64,000 nucleotides of DNA, taken from the NCBI RefSeq assembly GCF_000002425.4, contig NC_037257.1:8452247-8516246 (forward strand). The letters run 5' to 3'. The notes beneath the pieces were generated by a model. The model saw only the letters and a list, made by a program, of their open reading frames with translations. It had not been told where the DNA came from and searched no databases. Below, piece after piece: positions 45,743 to 57,158 of this stretch. Both the position numbers and the translations under genes were made by a program. The stretch's first letter is position 1, and each line of letters opens with the position of its first letter. The DNA is from Physcomitrium patens (lineage: Eukaryota; Streptophyta; Bryopsida; Funariales; Funariaceae).

Positions 45743-46949
45743 TTACAATTCTAAAGTCACTTCTTCGTCTTCCCCATCTATTACATTTATTGGTACTATG
45801 TTCAATTTGGCCGTTAAATCTTCATTAAGTGCTCCCAATTCTCGGACTTGACTTTCCAATTACAAAATTTGGGTGTCTTTCGCCTCTAATTGGTATTGTT
45901 GTTGCTTCACCTTCTGTTCCAATTCGCCAATTGAACATTCAATTGACCCTTGTGGCCATCGAACGCTGACCAATTCTTCCTCCAATTTCTTTGCAACCTC
46001 CTTTAGAGTGTTGATCTCCCCTTGCATTTCCTCTGTTTTCACTCTGAATTGGTCACTCATCGTCTTCTTTTCCTGTTTCAAAGTCGCCATCTTCGTCTGG
46101 TTCAATTCCAATTGTTGCCTCATTTTCTCAACTTCCAGTTTCGATTGATTGAGAGAATTGGAGAGTTCTTGTTTCTCTAAGTGCCATTAAATTGCTCCTC
46201 GATTTTGGTAGTACTGGAGCTGCTATCGTCTTCCCTTTCTCCGGCAACGATTGACTCAACTCATAAACTATTGCAGACTGTATATAATTGGAACACAGAA
46301 GCGTTGCAATTCTACCTGACTTGCGCTTGTAACTCAACTCTGCATGAATTCTGGTGGCCACGTATGCTGCCCAATTGAACACCATACCCTTGAAGGAGCC
46401 TATTGTCGCATATAATAATCGTTTAGTCATATCCATCGTATGTCTATTTAATCCCAACCTCTTCTGAACGAAGCGCATCCACTCCATCAATTCTGGTGTA
46501 AGTGCATCCGCCGTCCGCCATCCTTGATTCCTTTCTAGCGACGTCATACCTCTTTTAAAATAACTCCCCGGATTGAAGTCTGAAGACTCTTCTCCACCAA
46601 CCGCTAACTCTCCTATTGGTAACTGTAATACCTTATGCAAGATATTCTCATCAATTCCCAAAGTCCTCCCTTTTACAATACTCGAACCATCCTCAGGATC
46701 ATAGTTCGTCAAGTATTCTTCCAATAGTTCTACATCGATTGATGGTAAATTATCTACCACTCGTAGAAAAGGATATAGCTGCGCACTTCTAAAGTCCTTC
46801 TGCCGCGTTGCATTCTAGTAAATTTCTAACCGCATGGGTTCTATATTTGTGAGTATACAAAGAAAAAGCTCATCCATATTACTCCTTGACCTCACCCTTC
46901 TACCCTCTTCCTCCTTCTTCGAGGCTCTCTTCACCTTCTCCCTCGACAT
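45743..46949 (-). pseudogene. Element G ORF2: transposon-domain plus coiled-coil protein
   Basis: The ORF starts at the ATG at 46949 (MSREKVKRASKKEEEGRR, a basic leader) and runs about 400 codons to TAA at 45743. The middle part (46760-46200) has ALTPELMEWMRFVQKRLGL, then RLLYATIGSFKGMVFNWAAY and IATLLCSNYI. This resembles the plant transposon-protein domain found in Tat/Ogre-type elements. The C-terminal third (46180-45760) is a long heptad coiled coil rich in Glu, Lys and Gln. Lesions are one stop near 46815, a one-base shift near 46190 and a stop near 45860. It lies downstream of integrase on the same strand. Function is unknown. Confidence 0.65.
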
Positions 46950-47236
46950 TATAAAGCTCTGCGTATTCGCACTAATACTATGATTTACCGTGAACTCTCC
47001 ACTAATGAACTATGCTTCAACAATTCTAGACAAAATACTGAAGGCAGCTACACAGAGTGCCCCTCTCCTAACTGTTTAATCAGTTATGAAACAAGAATCC
47101 ATAATCTTGATTGCTGATGTTCTAATACACTAATCAACCGCCGTCATTTGCCTCCGATTAGACACTTATGATGGCAGGCAAGTCATCATGAATGGCACGT
47201 CTGCGCCCTCCAATCTTGATAAACCCGCCCCCGGGT
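46950..47236. other. Element G spacer between integrase and ORF2
   Basis: Non-coding 290-bp spacer. A subgenomic promoter or splice acceptor for ORF2 may be here, but no clear motif is seen. Confidence 0.4.
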
Positions 47237-48337
47237 TTATGTATAATACAGGCGTAGTCGATTTCCATTGATACGGGTTGTGAATTTGGTTCCCGTGAAA
47301 TTTTCCAATTGGACAGAATCATTGAAAAAGGCTGCCAATACGCGATAGGGTCCATGCCACCGAATTTGAAATTTTCCTTAGAAATTGTGAAAACGGCTGT
47401 CGTACAGCAGGACAAGATCATTGGGCATAAATAATTTTGTGCGGAGTTTACTATCGTAATAACTCTTCCGACGGCGCTGAATAGCTTCCATGGTCATCAA
47501 AGCTGAAGCCCTAATCTCATCCAATTTTTCCAATTCTGTTAACCGATATTAGAGAGATTCTTTGTTACCCAACCGTTCTTCCAATGCAATTCTTAAACTG
47601 GGAACCTCCAATTCTATTGGTAAGATGGCCTCCTGCCCGTATATCAATTGAAAAGGTATGGAATTGGTTGTTACTTTATACGCAGTTTGATATGCCCACA
47701 ATGCTGCAAATAATTTAGTATCACAGTCCATTCCCGCTCCTGAAATAGTCTTTGTTAAGATTTTACAAAGGATACCGTTGGTCTTTTCGGTCTGCCCATT
47801 GGTACGTGGATGATAAGGGGTAGTTTTTCGATGCTTGATCTCATACTTCGTTGTCAATGCTTCAATGGTTACATTAATAAAATGGATTCCTCAATTACTA
47901 ACCAATTCTTTCGAACAACCAAAACGAGTGATAATGTTCTCATATAAAAATGTTGCTATAGTAGTGGCATTATCAGTTTTTGTTGCCGTAGCCTCCGCCC
48001 ATTTGGTAACATAATCGGTGGCTACTAAAATATAATGTTTCTGTCCATTCCGAGAAGCAAGTGCAATTGGTCCGACGAAATCAATACCCCATTTTTTGAA
48101 TGGTGCCTGCGCCAAAACTGGTACCAATGGCATTGCAAAAGTTCCAGTACATCGACCAATTCGTTGACAAGGGTCACAATGATGAACATATTTGTGAGCA
48201 TCCGAAAATATTGTTGGCCACCAATAATCAGCCATTAAAGCTTTACGCGTGGTGCTATCACCGGCAAAATATCCTCCACAGCTATCCAAATGACATCCTT
48301 TCAATATGGTACACACTTCACTTGAAAATATGTAACG
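47237..48337 (-). pseudogene. Element G integrase
   Basis: The zinc-binding part has HLDSCGGYF and CDPCQRIG. The core has WGIDFVGP with the first Asp and TPYHPRTNGQTEKTN with the Glu. The second Asp is lost: the usual VSD is VSN (47894-47896), and the next codon is TGA (47891-47893). The C-terminal block continues RRKSYYDSKLRTK, NDLVLLYDSRF and GKFQIRWHGPYRV to a TAA at 47237, the form seen in non-chromodomain plant elements. The frame is the same as reverse transcriptase. Confidence 0.88.
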
Positions 48338-50095
48338 TCATAAAATACCATCCCGTCCTTGTTTGTATAATGCGGCTCCAATCATGGTATACGGTGCACT
48401 TCTTATAATCAGATGCTTCTTTAATTTTTCATTATAAGAAATTGGAAAAGTCTGAAATGTGAGATATTGGATCAGGTCACTATATTCGGGTGTAATAACC
48501 TCCACATCAAATAATTGTGCATCCGGAAGGGCGTCGTTTATCGGCTCATTACCCAGTATATTAGATAAATGGGACAAGTGATCTGCATTGGCATGTGTCT
48601 TGCTAGGGTGAACATTAATTGTAAAATTGAATTCCTGGAGAAGTAACACCCAGCGAGCAATTCGTCCGCTCAATTGAAATTTATTTATCATATACTTAAG
48701 CGCATCATGATCAACGTGGAACACAAATGGGTAGCCCAGTAGATAATGGCAGAATTTTTGTACAGAATAAATCATGTTGAGGGCTTCTCGCTCGATAGTA
48801 TTATAATTGCGTTCGACCATAATCAATTGTCGACTCGCAAAATATATTGGATGATCACGATTATTGTCATCCTTCTGACTCAATATTGATCCAATCGCGA
48901 CATTGGATGCATCGACATAAACCTGAAATGGTTTCGTCCAGCATGGGGCAACCAGTATTGGTGCAGACACCAATTTTTGCTTTAAGGCCTCAAAGGCAAC
49001 ACTACATTCTATCGTCCAAACAGAACTAGATCCATCCAGTAGTGGTTTCTTTAGCAAATTTGTCAATGGCTGACATAGTACTGCAAAGGAGTGAATAAAA
49101 CGCCGATAATAGCTGACATGGCCCACAAAGCCACGTACTTCTGACACTATTTCTGGCTTTGGTAAAGCCAATATTCGAGTTACTTTATCTGGGTCCGTAG
49201 CAATACTGCAGCTGGACACTATGTGGCCCAAGAGTCTTCCAGAGGGGATCCCAAATTGACACTTCTCTGAATTCAACGATATATCGAACTTATCGCATTG
49301 GTCCAGATATCGTCCCAAGCAGTTCAAATGATCAGTTGTCGTACTGAATGTGCAAAAATCATTTAAGAATATTTCTATTGACACTCGTAAATAATCTTGA
49401 AAGGCCTGTGTCATCACTCTTTGAAATGTGGCTGGTGCATTGCATAATCCAAATGGCATCACTTTGTATACAAATGTATCCCAATCTGTCGTAAAAGTAG
49501 TCTTGGACTGATCTTCCTTGGCAATTTTGACTTGATTGTAACCCGAAAAACCATCCAGAAATGAATAACATTTGTGTCTTACTACGGCATCCAATATACT
49601 ATCCGTAAAAGGTAGAGGAAAATAGTCCTTCTTGGTAGCAGCATTGAGTTTCCAAAAATCTTGACAGATTCTAATCTTGCCATTTTTCTTAGGTACCATT
49701 ACCATTGGTGAGATCCATTCGCTATACGGAACCCGATAAATGAATCTCACGCGCAATAATTTGTCCAATTCTTCCTTTACCATCAAGCAATATTTTGGGT
49801 TGAGACGGTGTTGTCTTTGACGAGCTAGTGTAGCATCCGGAACCAATGTAATATGATGTTCACACACCGTTTCTGGAATACCCTTCAGATCTGCATACGT
49901 CCAAGCAAAGGACGATTTATGCCGAAGGAAGAATGCTTTCCACTGACTCAATTCGTTACCTTGAATACCCTTGTATATCTTTATATTATGGGGCACGTCA
50001 GGGGTGCCTAAGTTCAGAGTCTGGAAAAGAGGTTCTTCCACAGCCGCCGATTTAAAATCGCCTGTTGGTCCATCGTCATACAAAGGAGACTGCAA
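48338..50095 (-). pseudogene. Element G reverse transcriptase and RNase H
   Basis: This is the longest open frame in the window (585 codons). Reverse transcriptase shows VRFIYRVPYSEWISPMVMVPKK, KIRICQDFWKLN, LPFTDSILD, VMPFGLCNAPATFQRVM and the catalytic box FLND, where the first Asp of the xxDD pair is Asn (codon 49361-49363). RNase H follows: QVYVDASNVAIGSILSQ, IYFASRQL, NYNTIEREALNMIY and HVDHDALKYMINK. It ends with TGA at 48338, where Trp is expected. The domain is otherwise full length. Confidence 0.9.
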
Positions 50096-50833
50096 CTACT
50101 GATGACTCATGTCTGACCACATTGCACTCACATGATTGACATCATATCGGGTCATCCATTCAGTAATAACATGATCCGAGTTAGAGGCATCCTCCTGATG
50201 CAGTAAATATTCGCCGCGGCCACCACATTGGTAGACTCCGCCCTTTATTGTTGAAGGGGTTTGACCTGCCCCAAATTGCGATTAAACTATAGCATCGTCA
50301 TCTTCCTCAATCGAGTGACTCTCGTTATCCAATGTAAATTCTGATTCGGGCAATGGGGTTTCTCCGTGATATTGTACCGGGTACATTTGTAGAACAATCT
50401 GGTCACTGCCTTTTCCAATTGTCAATGTGCCGCGGCCCCAATCATTCTTAGCCTTGGCTTGATACAACCAAGGTCTGCCCATTAAAATGGAATATGATAA
50501 CGTAGAACTCTGTAACCGAAATACAACATAATCAATTTTGTATGTCAATCCCACGATTACAGTGGCAATATCGCGTAAGATTCCCATCGACTTAACTCGA
50601 CTATGATCTGCCATTCGCAAAACTAATATCGTAGGGAGCAATTGCTTTAGATCCAAGTCTTCCATTGTATCAACGTTCATTAAATTCACACTGGAGCCAC
50701 CATCGACTTGTACCCCTGGAATTAAAACTCCATCGATTGATACATCAATTATTGGTGCTCCGGGATCTGGGTTTAAGCTAACTTCATGTATTTCTTTAGT
50801 ACGGGATCTTCGCCGTACTAACGCTGAATTCAA
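50096..50833 (-). pseudogene. Element G aspartic protease and linker
   Basis: The open segment 50833-50282 carries PIIDVSIDGVLIPGVQVDGG with the active-site motif DGGSSVNLM and ends in an acidic stretch. Two stops (at 50282 and 50096) separate it from reverse transcriptase in the same frame. The linker between them has no known domain. Confidence 0.8.
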
Positions 50834-52650
50834 TGTTGATCAACATTCCGGTGCTACAGCCAAAAGTTGCTTCATTGTAATTGAAGGCTGGATAACATCC
50901 AAATCCTTCAATATGTCGTAGGATTGCATATTGAGAGTAACTCCCAATGCTCTTTTGCGTTTCATTGGTTTCGTTTTGACTTTGTTCGGCAGCAATTCCT
51001 TCCTCTTAGTCGAATCTTCTACCACTAAAGGTTCCTTCAATAGGTACAAGCTTATATTGGGTTGTGCAGGTATTGGGACGGGGTCATTTGGAATTGATCT
51101 TGATGTCCCCGGAAAATTGGTACATGAAACTGAATTGGATTCCTCGTCCTGTTGAGGTCCCAATATTGGAATACGGTCCAATACTGGTATTGGTTCAGTT
51201 CGCCTCATGGACGGTGCTACTATTGTTACTTCGATTGGGTCATCCAGGTCCTGAATTGGATTCTTGCCTTTTTATTGGCCCCTGGTAAGCACTGCGTTCA
51301 CCACCTTGACGCGATGTACTGGTGAGTCCTGTTGTACAGGACCTTTGTCCTCCGCCGGCTGGCTTATTTGCATCTGCTGGTCACGGTTATTATAATTAAA
51401 TGCCGCGTTGCACTGCTGATAAGTATGACCAGACTGCATACAATTTCCACATATTGGGGCATAATCATCACTTGCTCTTGGATTAGGACATTCACTCGCA
51501 TAATGTCTGATTTGTCCGCACCGATAGCAACAAAGTGGTTTTCTGCCAACTCCTTCAGGGATATTGGATGTCTCTACTGGTATATAACAGCTCGGTCTAT
51601 TCCATGTCGGTTGACTGAAGGATCCTGGTTGACCCATTGGTACTGTAGATTCTGGCATTGGCTTTTGCATGGTTGAATATTGATGATATCCTTGCTGATT
51701 CAGTCCCAAGCCATGGGTATTGGATACACCTTCTTGGTGAAATTTAGAGTTTTAGAAATTCCTATTTTGTTTATTCGCTCGATTTCTATTCCAGCCGAAC
51801 CTATTATTCGTTTGTACTTGATTTACATCCCATGAAGTTGGTTGAGTCATGGTCTGTTGTTCGACTTGTTGTTGTTTCCTTAAGTTCCAACAATTGGGAG
51901 TGGTATGCTTACCTCCACAAAAGGTATATAGAACCATCATTTGGGGTGGTGAAGAACATTCGGTTACCAAATGACCTTGTCCCTTACAATTGCTACACCA
52001 AACATTGGGTCGCATATTGGTCGGTTTATGCCTTTTTTCTTTATCTTTGGCCAAATTCACAGCCAATTCATCCATTTTCTTCATTAATGTTAACAGCAAT
52101 GACTCATTGGAATCCCTTGATACCAATTCATTGGTCAATTCCTCCATAGGTATTGGTTTTTGATACGCGAAATAAGGCACATATGGTTGTGACGATGATG
52201 GTAGTACAGCCTGCAATGGAACGGCATTCACTATTCCCTGTGGAATTGTACCATAATCACTCCTTCCCGGATAACTTTTCGATGCGTCATTTCAATTTGT
52301 CATTTGATAACCGCCTTGCGATGGAATCATCGTGGCACCGACGGTTAAGTGCTGGTCGTAATGACATTCCTCTCATACTTTTGCTCGCTCAAGAGATGCT
52401 GCAATGGTAGCTGATTGGGCCTCCTTTACAAACATCTTCAATTCTGGTGGATGTAATCCATTAACCAATATGGACAACACAAACGATTCTGGCATTTGGT
52501 TCTTTAGCCATTTCCGAAGTATATCTGCTACATGACCATAATATGACTGTACCGCTTCCCCTGGTACCATTCTGCTGTTCATTAATCTTTCTCGAAGACG
52601 TTCTTCAAAACCAATTGGTCGGAAATGGGCTAAAAATACCATTTTCAATG
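50834..52650 (-). pseudogene. Element G gag C-terminal half with four zinc-knuckle sites
   Basis: Open segments 52648-52373, 52231-51752, 51709-51272 and 51208-50840 share one frame. First comes capsid sequence (MVFLAHFRPIGFEERLRERL, VPGEAVQSYYGHV). Knuckles follow: CSNCKGQGHLVTEC, a degenerate FCGGKHTTPNC that has lost its first Cys, CYRCGQIRHYASEC and CGNCMQSGHTYQQC. Three fit CX2CX4HX4C. Stops at 52373 and 50840 fit Arg (CGA) to TGA and Trp to TGA. Gag binds and packages element RNA. Confidence 0.82.
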
Positions 52651-53489
52651 CCTCTCAATTGATAAATTGACCTACACGTTGGCAGTTATACCACTCGAAT
52701 GCTGTGTCTTTTAGTGTCGCTAGCAACCATCTCAACTAAATGTCTTCTGTCCTTCCATTATTAGCTACACACGCCGTCAAGAATTGAGACAAATGTTGAT
52801 CTGGGTCCGCACCTGGCAAACCACGAAAAGTAGGTAATGGTGCAATGCTAGTCGTACGATTGCCTAAGGTACCCATTTGAACTGCAATCGAAACGGCTGG
52901 TCCTCCTATCGCCATTGAATTTTCTGTTCCTCTGAAATTTGTTTTAAAATAATCTCTGCTTTCCCTTACTCTAATTACCGAGCTCTCAGCGGTCCTTGCT
53001 TCACTGTTATTCTTCGTAAATAGTTTTGTTGGTTGACTTGCAGGTGAAAAAGTCGGATTTTGAAATATAAAATATAGTTGCCTTTATTGGCGACCAATTC
53101 ATGCCAATCTGCAGAGCCCCTATTGCTCGTTTCAGCGGTACCCCCTATTGGAAAATTACCCAATGGAGTACCAAATACTTCTATGCCTCCTTCTCTTTCA
53201 GTTAACGGCCTCAAGATTTCCACTGGAATGTTAAGAAAATTTCTCGCGAGTGTTCTTGGCAATTTTTCTAACGTACATATGACTGCAAAATTAACAGTCT
53301 ATCCGGTTCTTGATATGTTCGGATGCGCCGACAAGCTTGCAACCATGGTTTAATCCAATTCTGTCGATGCTTCCTTTTAAGATTATGTTCTTGCTCCTCT
53401 CTACGCAAGTTCCTTCCTTGCGCTCTTCCCTGCCTTTCTCTCAACTGATTTAATTTCCTCAATGCAATGCTCTCATTCTTATTAACCAT
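52651..53489 (-). pseudogene. Element G gag N-terminal half
   Basis: The ATG at 53489 opens MVNKNESIALRKLNQLRERQ, a very basic, helical N-terminus. A second segment (53262-52975) and a capsid part near 52915-52660 (WLLATLKDTAFEWYNCQRVG, the retrotransposon gag signature) follow in different frames, so at least two indels have occurred. This is the only frame-shifted part of the G gag-pol region. Confidence 0.72.
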
Positions 53490-53580
53490 AATCTTTCTTC
53501 AAACACTAGTGAAATCGTCTTCCATTGCCCATTTTCTCACACGTTTGTAATCAATTCCTAACACTCAAAGCTATTATCAC

Positions 53581-53598
53581 TCCCCGGCAGCGGCGCCA
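53581..53598 (-). promoter_or_regulatory. Element G primer binding site for tRNA-Asp
   Basis: The sense sequence TGGCGCCGCTGCCGGGGA is complementary to the 3' end of plant tRNA-Asp (tccccggcaacggcgcca) with one mismatch. It lies three bases inside the 5' LTR, the expected position. Confidence 0.88.
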
Positions 53599-53601
53599 AA
53601 A

Positions 53602-54377
53602 TATGGTTGATTATTTTACTTATTCCCAAAGAAACCTCCCAGAATAAACCTATATAGGAGAATTCGAACACGGGGAGTAACTAGTTGCTTAAGCGTTCAC
53701 TTTAGGGTCACACAATTAATTACCTCCAATGTATCGTCTCTATTTCCATTGTCTAAGTACACAAGGAAACTATAATCTCTCCTTTCACCTTATCAATCTC
53801 TTCCTTACAACAATTCAGTCATACCAATAACTGTTATTTCCACCAATATATCTTCACTCTTATAATCTCCAACTGTAATACAGCAATATCACAGCTTCAG
53901 CACACAATTATCCTCATTCCAATTACTAGAATTCTTCACACAGAACTACCATTCACATTACAGTGTTTCACACAACCACAGATTCACTCTTTCTACTGAA
54001 ATACATTCAGATTTCAGCATTCAATCTCTCTTCTTCTCATTCAATAACATATAATTCCAATCACACTTTCATTCCATGATTCACTTCACAATATTCAGAA
54101 ACTCTCAATACTCTTATTTCAAAGAACATAACAACAAAAGAAAAGAGGTAGCACCAAGCTTACCCCGGGTCACACTATCACAGTAATGGCCATTTCTTCC
54201 TCTCTCTCATCCTCCTTATCCTACCACGAGATACCAACTACAACATCTCTAATAAAAACTACTTTTTTTAACTATTCATCCATTTTAACTACTGAACTAC
54301 CTTTCCAACAGTCATCTATCCCTATTTATACTATAAACTAAGTATCTACAAATCAGCAAATAACTACTTATTCTACA
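53602..54377 (-). repeat. Element G 5' LTR
   Basis: 776 bp, beginning TATGGTTGATT (TG changed to TA) and ending TTCTACA, followed by ACGAC. It pairs with 44872-45647. Confidence 0.95.
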
Positions 54378-54382
54378 ACGAC

Positions 54383-54664
54383 CATCTATGACTTCTACAT
54401 GAGCAGGTTTAGTTTTCTTCACTAAAAGTATGCTATATCTTTTAGCAAATTCTTCATCTAAGAAACATGTTGAGGCTACTGAATCTAGCAAGGCATAGGC
54501 TTTGTGATGTTTAGGTCCTAGAATAACATTTATCGTAAAACATAGAGAGAGTTCCGAGGAGAGAATAGGACCTTCACTAGGTGTTGTATAAGATTCTACC
54601 CGCACGATTTTTATTGTAGCTGGACAAATTTGTTTTCTGACACACTATCTTCTTTGATAGCCAT
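54383..54664 (-). pseudogene. Element C protease, active-site part
   Basis: Minus-strand reading gives ALLDSVASTCFLDEEFAKRY, with DSG changed to DSV at the catalytic site, then KTKPAHVEVIDG up to the G border. Together with 44401-44866 it makes one protease. Its right end meets solo LTR S5. Confidence 0.78.
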
Positions 54665-55986
54665 TGTCATATTATATGTTGTTTTGCTCAGAAATGCACT
54701 GGGCATCTAGTTGTAAAAGGTGAGATTGTGTTTCACAAGTAGCTAAGAGACCCTATTAGGTTTTGTCCAAACAAGAAGAATATAATCTGAATTTCAAATC
54801 AAAAGTGCTTAAAATACTCTTCTTAGTAGTCTTAATCATACATAAATCCCAATTATTTCATTACTTTCATATTTAAGTAATTTAGATTTTTCTTATAAGC
54901 TCTAATCCTAATCAGTGAGCTTTAACAAGCTATAATATCCAATATGATCATCTACTTGATGTGAAATTTTGCATGCAATTGTCAATGTAAGTCTTTTATA
55001 TGTTCAAGAATTTTTAGTCCAATCCAACTTATATATTGTAAAAAAACCTCCAAAAATTGCACTAATGTCACTTGGCTGCCAACTTGAAAAGTGAAGCAGA
55101 AATCCTAGCAATGATTTCTCCCTTTCAAACCATTAACTTTGTATCAAAATTGGTGTATAGCTTGATTTTCAAGTCTTTCAACACCATGCCAATTTTCACC
55201 TTAATCCAACAGATAGATCTTCAGATATCATAGAAATCCTATCCAACCTCAAACTGCCACCTTCTGAAACCCTCTTGTGCTAAAAACTAGATATTTCTAA
55301 ACCACATTGTTAGATTATTACAAAATTTTCTATAGATTTAGCACATCTAATAATCCAAATAGTATTAAGTTTTCAACTATAGATGTTACACCAATTATAC
55401 GAACTAACCAAAATTTCTAGCCCTAATTATAATATATAAAATCCAAATCATTGATACGAACCTTGACTTTGAACAACAATTGCTAAGTCGTCTAAAATCC
55501 TCTCAAGACAATTTTTATGTCTTTAGAAAGAACTTCAAGCTAGCTCTCAAATCCTAACCTCTAATCTTCGAATGAATCCCTAACTTGTCCTCAATAGTCA
55601 TTTAGTGACCAAAGTATTGATTTCAACCTTGTCTCAGAAATCGTCGACTCCTAGGTATCAATCTAACTTATCCTAAGGATTTTTTAACCCAATTCTATTC
55701 TTAACTTGACCTTAGTATCAACCATACCAACCATTTATCTCTTCTACCTTGATTTTATTAATTTATGGTCTTTCTAAAGTAGTAGAAGAGTCTCTACAAC
55801 TTAGAAGGTAAAATTACTAACTAACCTTCAACCTACTAACTATTAAGATAAGAAAATAATCTAAGAGGCTTTTATAAAAGCCATATTTAGATACTTTAAA
55901 TTATAATTGAACCAATATAATTAGATATTAATTAGAAATTCAATTTTAGTTATAATTTTAATATATAGTCATATTATATCACGACA
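54665..55986. mobile_element. Solo LTR S5 (1.3-kb family)
   Basis: TGTCATATTATATG ... TATATCACGACA, 1322 bp. Flanks ccat (54661-54664) and ctgt (55987-55990) look like a decayed 4-bp target. The joined flanks (agccat + actcttc) restore the gag-protease junction seen intact in element D near 26067. There are no internal genes. Confidence 0.78.
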
Positions 55987-55990
55987 CTGT

Positions 55991-56944
55991 ACTCTTCATT
56001 TTATAGTTGCATCGCTTCTTGAGGCAATGTTGAGCAATGTGCTTAGGTTCTCCACAATATAAGCATAATCCTTTGTGACGACAATAAATCTTTTCTTGCT
56101 CAGTAAGAGATTTGAAACATACTGCATCAATTTGTATATCCTCTACTTTTGAATGTATGTGTTGAAGAGATGTTGGTGTTGCCATTGAATTATAGTAACG
56201 TTGAGGTTGACTTATATGGTTTTCACATTGAAATTCAAAAAGATGATTGTCGCACTTTACATCAAATTTAATTGCTTAACTCAATATTTGAGGATCATGT
56301 AAGTTGAGTATTAATTTTTTTACCTCATATTGTAATCCGTTGAAAAATTAGCTAACAAGTGCACCATCATCCCACTTGATATCAGTTGTAATTTGTCAAA
56401 AGTGTGAAGCATATAATATTACTGATCGATTACCTTGTTGTAAAATACAGCTCTTGTTGGTTGCAATACGAATTATATCATATTCTCCATACATGGATCA
56501 AAACTCTACCAAAAAAGTCTCCAGATTATCTAATATTGGATCTCATCATTCAAAAAAAGATGAAAACCATGATAATGTTGAACCTGAAAGAAGCATACCA
56601 ATGAATCAAACTTACAATCCTTGAGTTGGATAGCTTTGAGATTGAAGTTCAATCACAAGTTGTACTTGATTGATAAATCTTCTAAACTTTGATTTGGTCC
56701 TATCAAACTTCTTGGGTAGGGAAATTCTTGATTCTCTAACACTGAAAGGGTGCTCTACCATAGGAAAAGACACATGATTTGGTACAGATATTGAAGCAGC
56801 TCCAATCATTTCTATATCTTCACTTCTTGTCAACCTTGTTGCTTCTTGTAGTGGTAAATTGACTTCATGCATTGCAAGCATTAACTCCTTCAATTGCTGT
56901 TACATTTGTGCCATTGTACTCTTCATTTTAGTAAGTTCTGCCAT
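55991..56944 (-). pseudogene. Element C gag
   Basis: The start ATG is at 56944. The open part 56893-56612 (MKELMLAMHEVNLPLQEA, then RISLPKKFDRTKSKFRRFIN) and the zinc knuckle CLYCGEPKHIAQHC at about 56030-56080 are well kept and parallel element D. The middle (56200-56600) is broken by stops. Confidence 0.8.
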
Positions 56945-57040
56945 GATAACACTTAGAAAAGAGAAGATGTCTAATATCACTCAAGATAAATAAAAAAGAG
57001 AGGACTTGAGAACAAAGAAAATACTAAGAACAATATCAGT

Positions 57041-57068
57041 TTAGAAGAGGGTAATCCACAACTTCTAA
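57041..57068 (-). promoter_or_regulatory. leader hairpin, element C
   Basis: The arms ttagaag (57041-57047) and cttctaa (57062-57068) enclose a loop with sense GGATTACC. It lies at the same position and has the same arms as in element D. Confidence 0.65.
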
Positions 57069-57145
57069 TATATTTATGTCTTATCAAGAGAAAAAGGTAA
57101 TCCACTTTTAATCAAGATTAAATAAAGCTCTAATATTCTAAGTGC

Positions 57146-57158
57146 ACTCTTGTCAATC
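57146..57158 (-). promoter_or_regulatory. Element C self-primer-type binding site
   Basis: The plus strand reads actcttgtcaatc immediately before the LTR start at 57159. The sense LTR carries attcttgtcaattcc (57340-57326) about 30 bases after a TATA box, giving a 10-base perfect match, and 13 bases if the one C/T change is corrected from sister LTRs. It is thus complementary to its own transcript start. Confidence 0.6.

Larger units (their letters stand above)
44872..54377 (-). mobile_element. Element G: 9.5-kb non-chromodomain gypsy element, youngest insertion
   Basis: The two 776-bp LTRs (44872-45647, 53602-54377) differ at about nine positions. Perfect 5-bp target copies ACGAC lie at 44867-44871 and 54378-54382. 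A tRNA-Asp primer site, a polypurine tract, a gag-pol region in one frame and an additional ORF after integrase suggest an Athila/Tat-like lineage. There is no chromodomain. It interrupts element C protease. Stops and lost catalytic residues make it non-autonomous now. Confidence 0.95.

Noticed and set aside
45873-46148. Cys/Phe-rich plus-strand ORF opposite the coiled coil of G ORF2
   Set aside because: Antisense of a Glu/Lys-rich coiled coil typically gives Phe/Ser/Cys-rich frames. No independent evidence.
47158-47421. 87-codon minus-strand ORF in element G
   Set aside because: It overlaps the integrase C-terminal block in another frame. The frame with YDSRF and RWHGPYRV is the real one.
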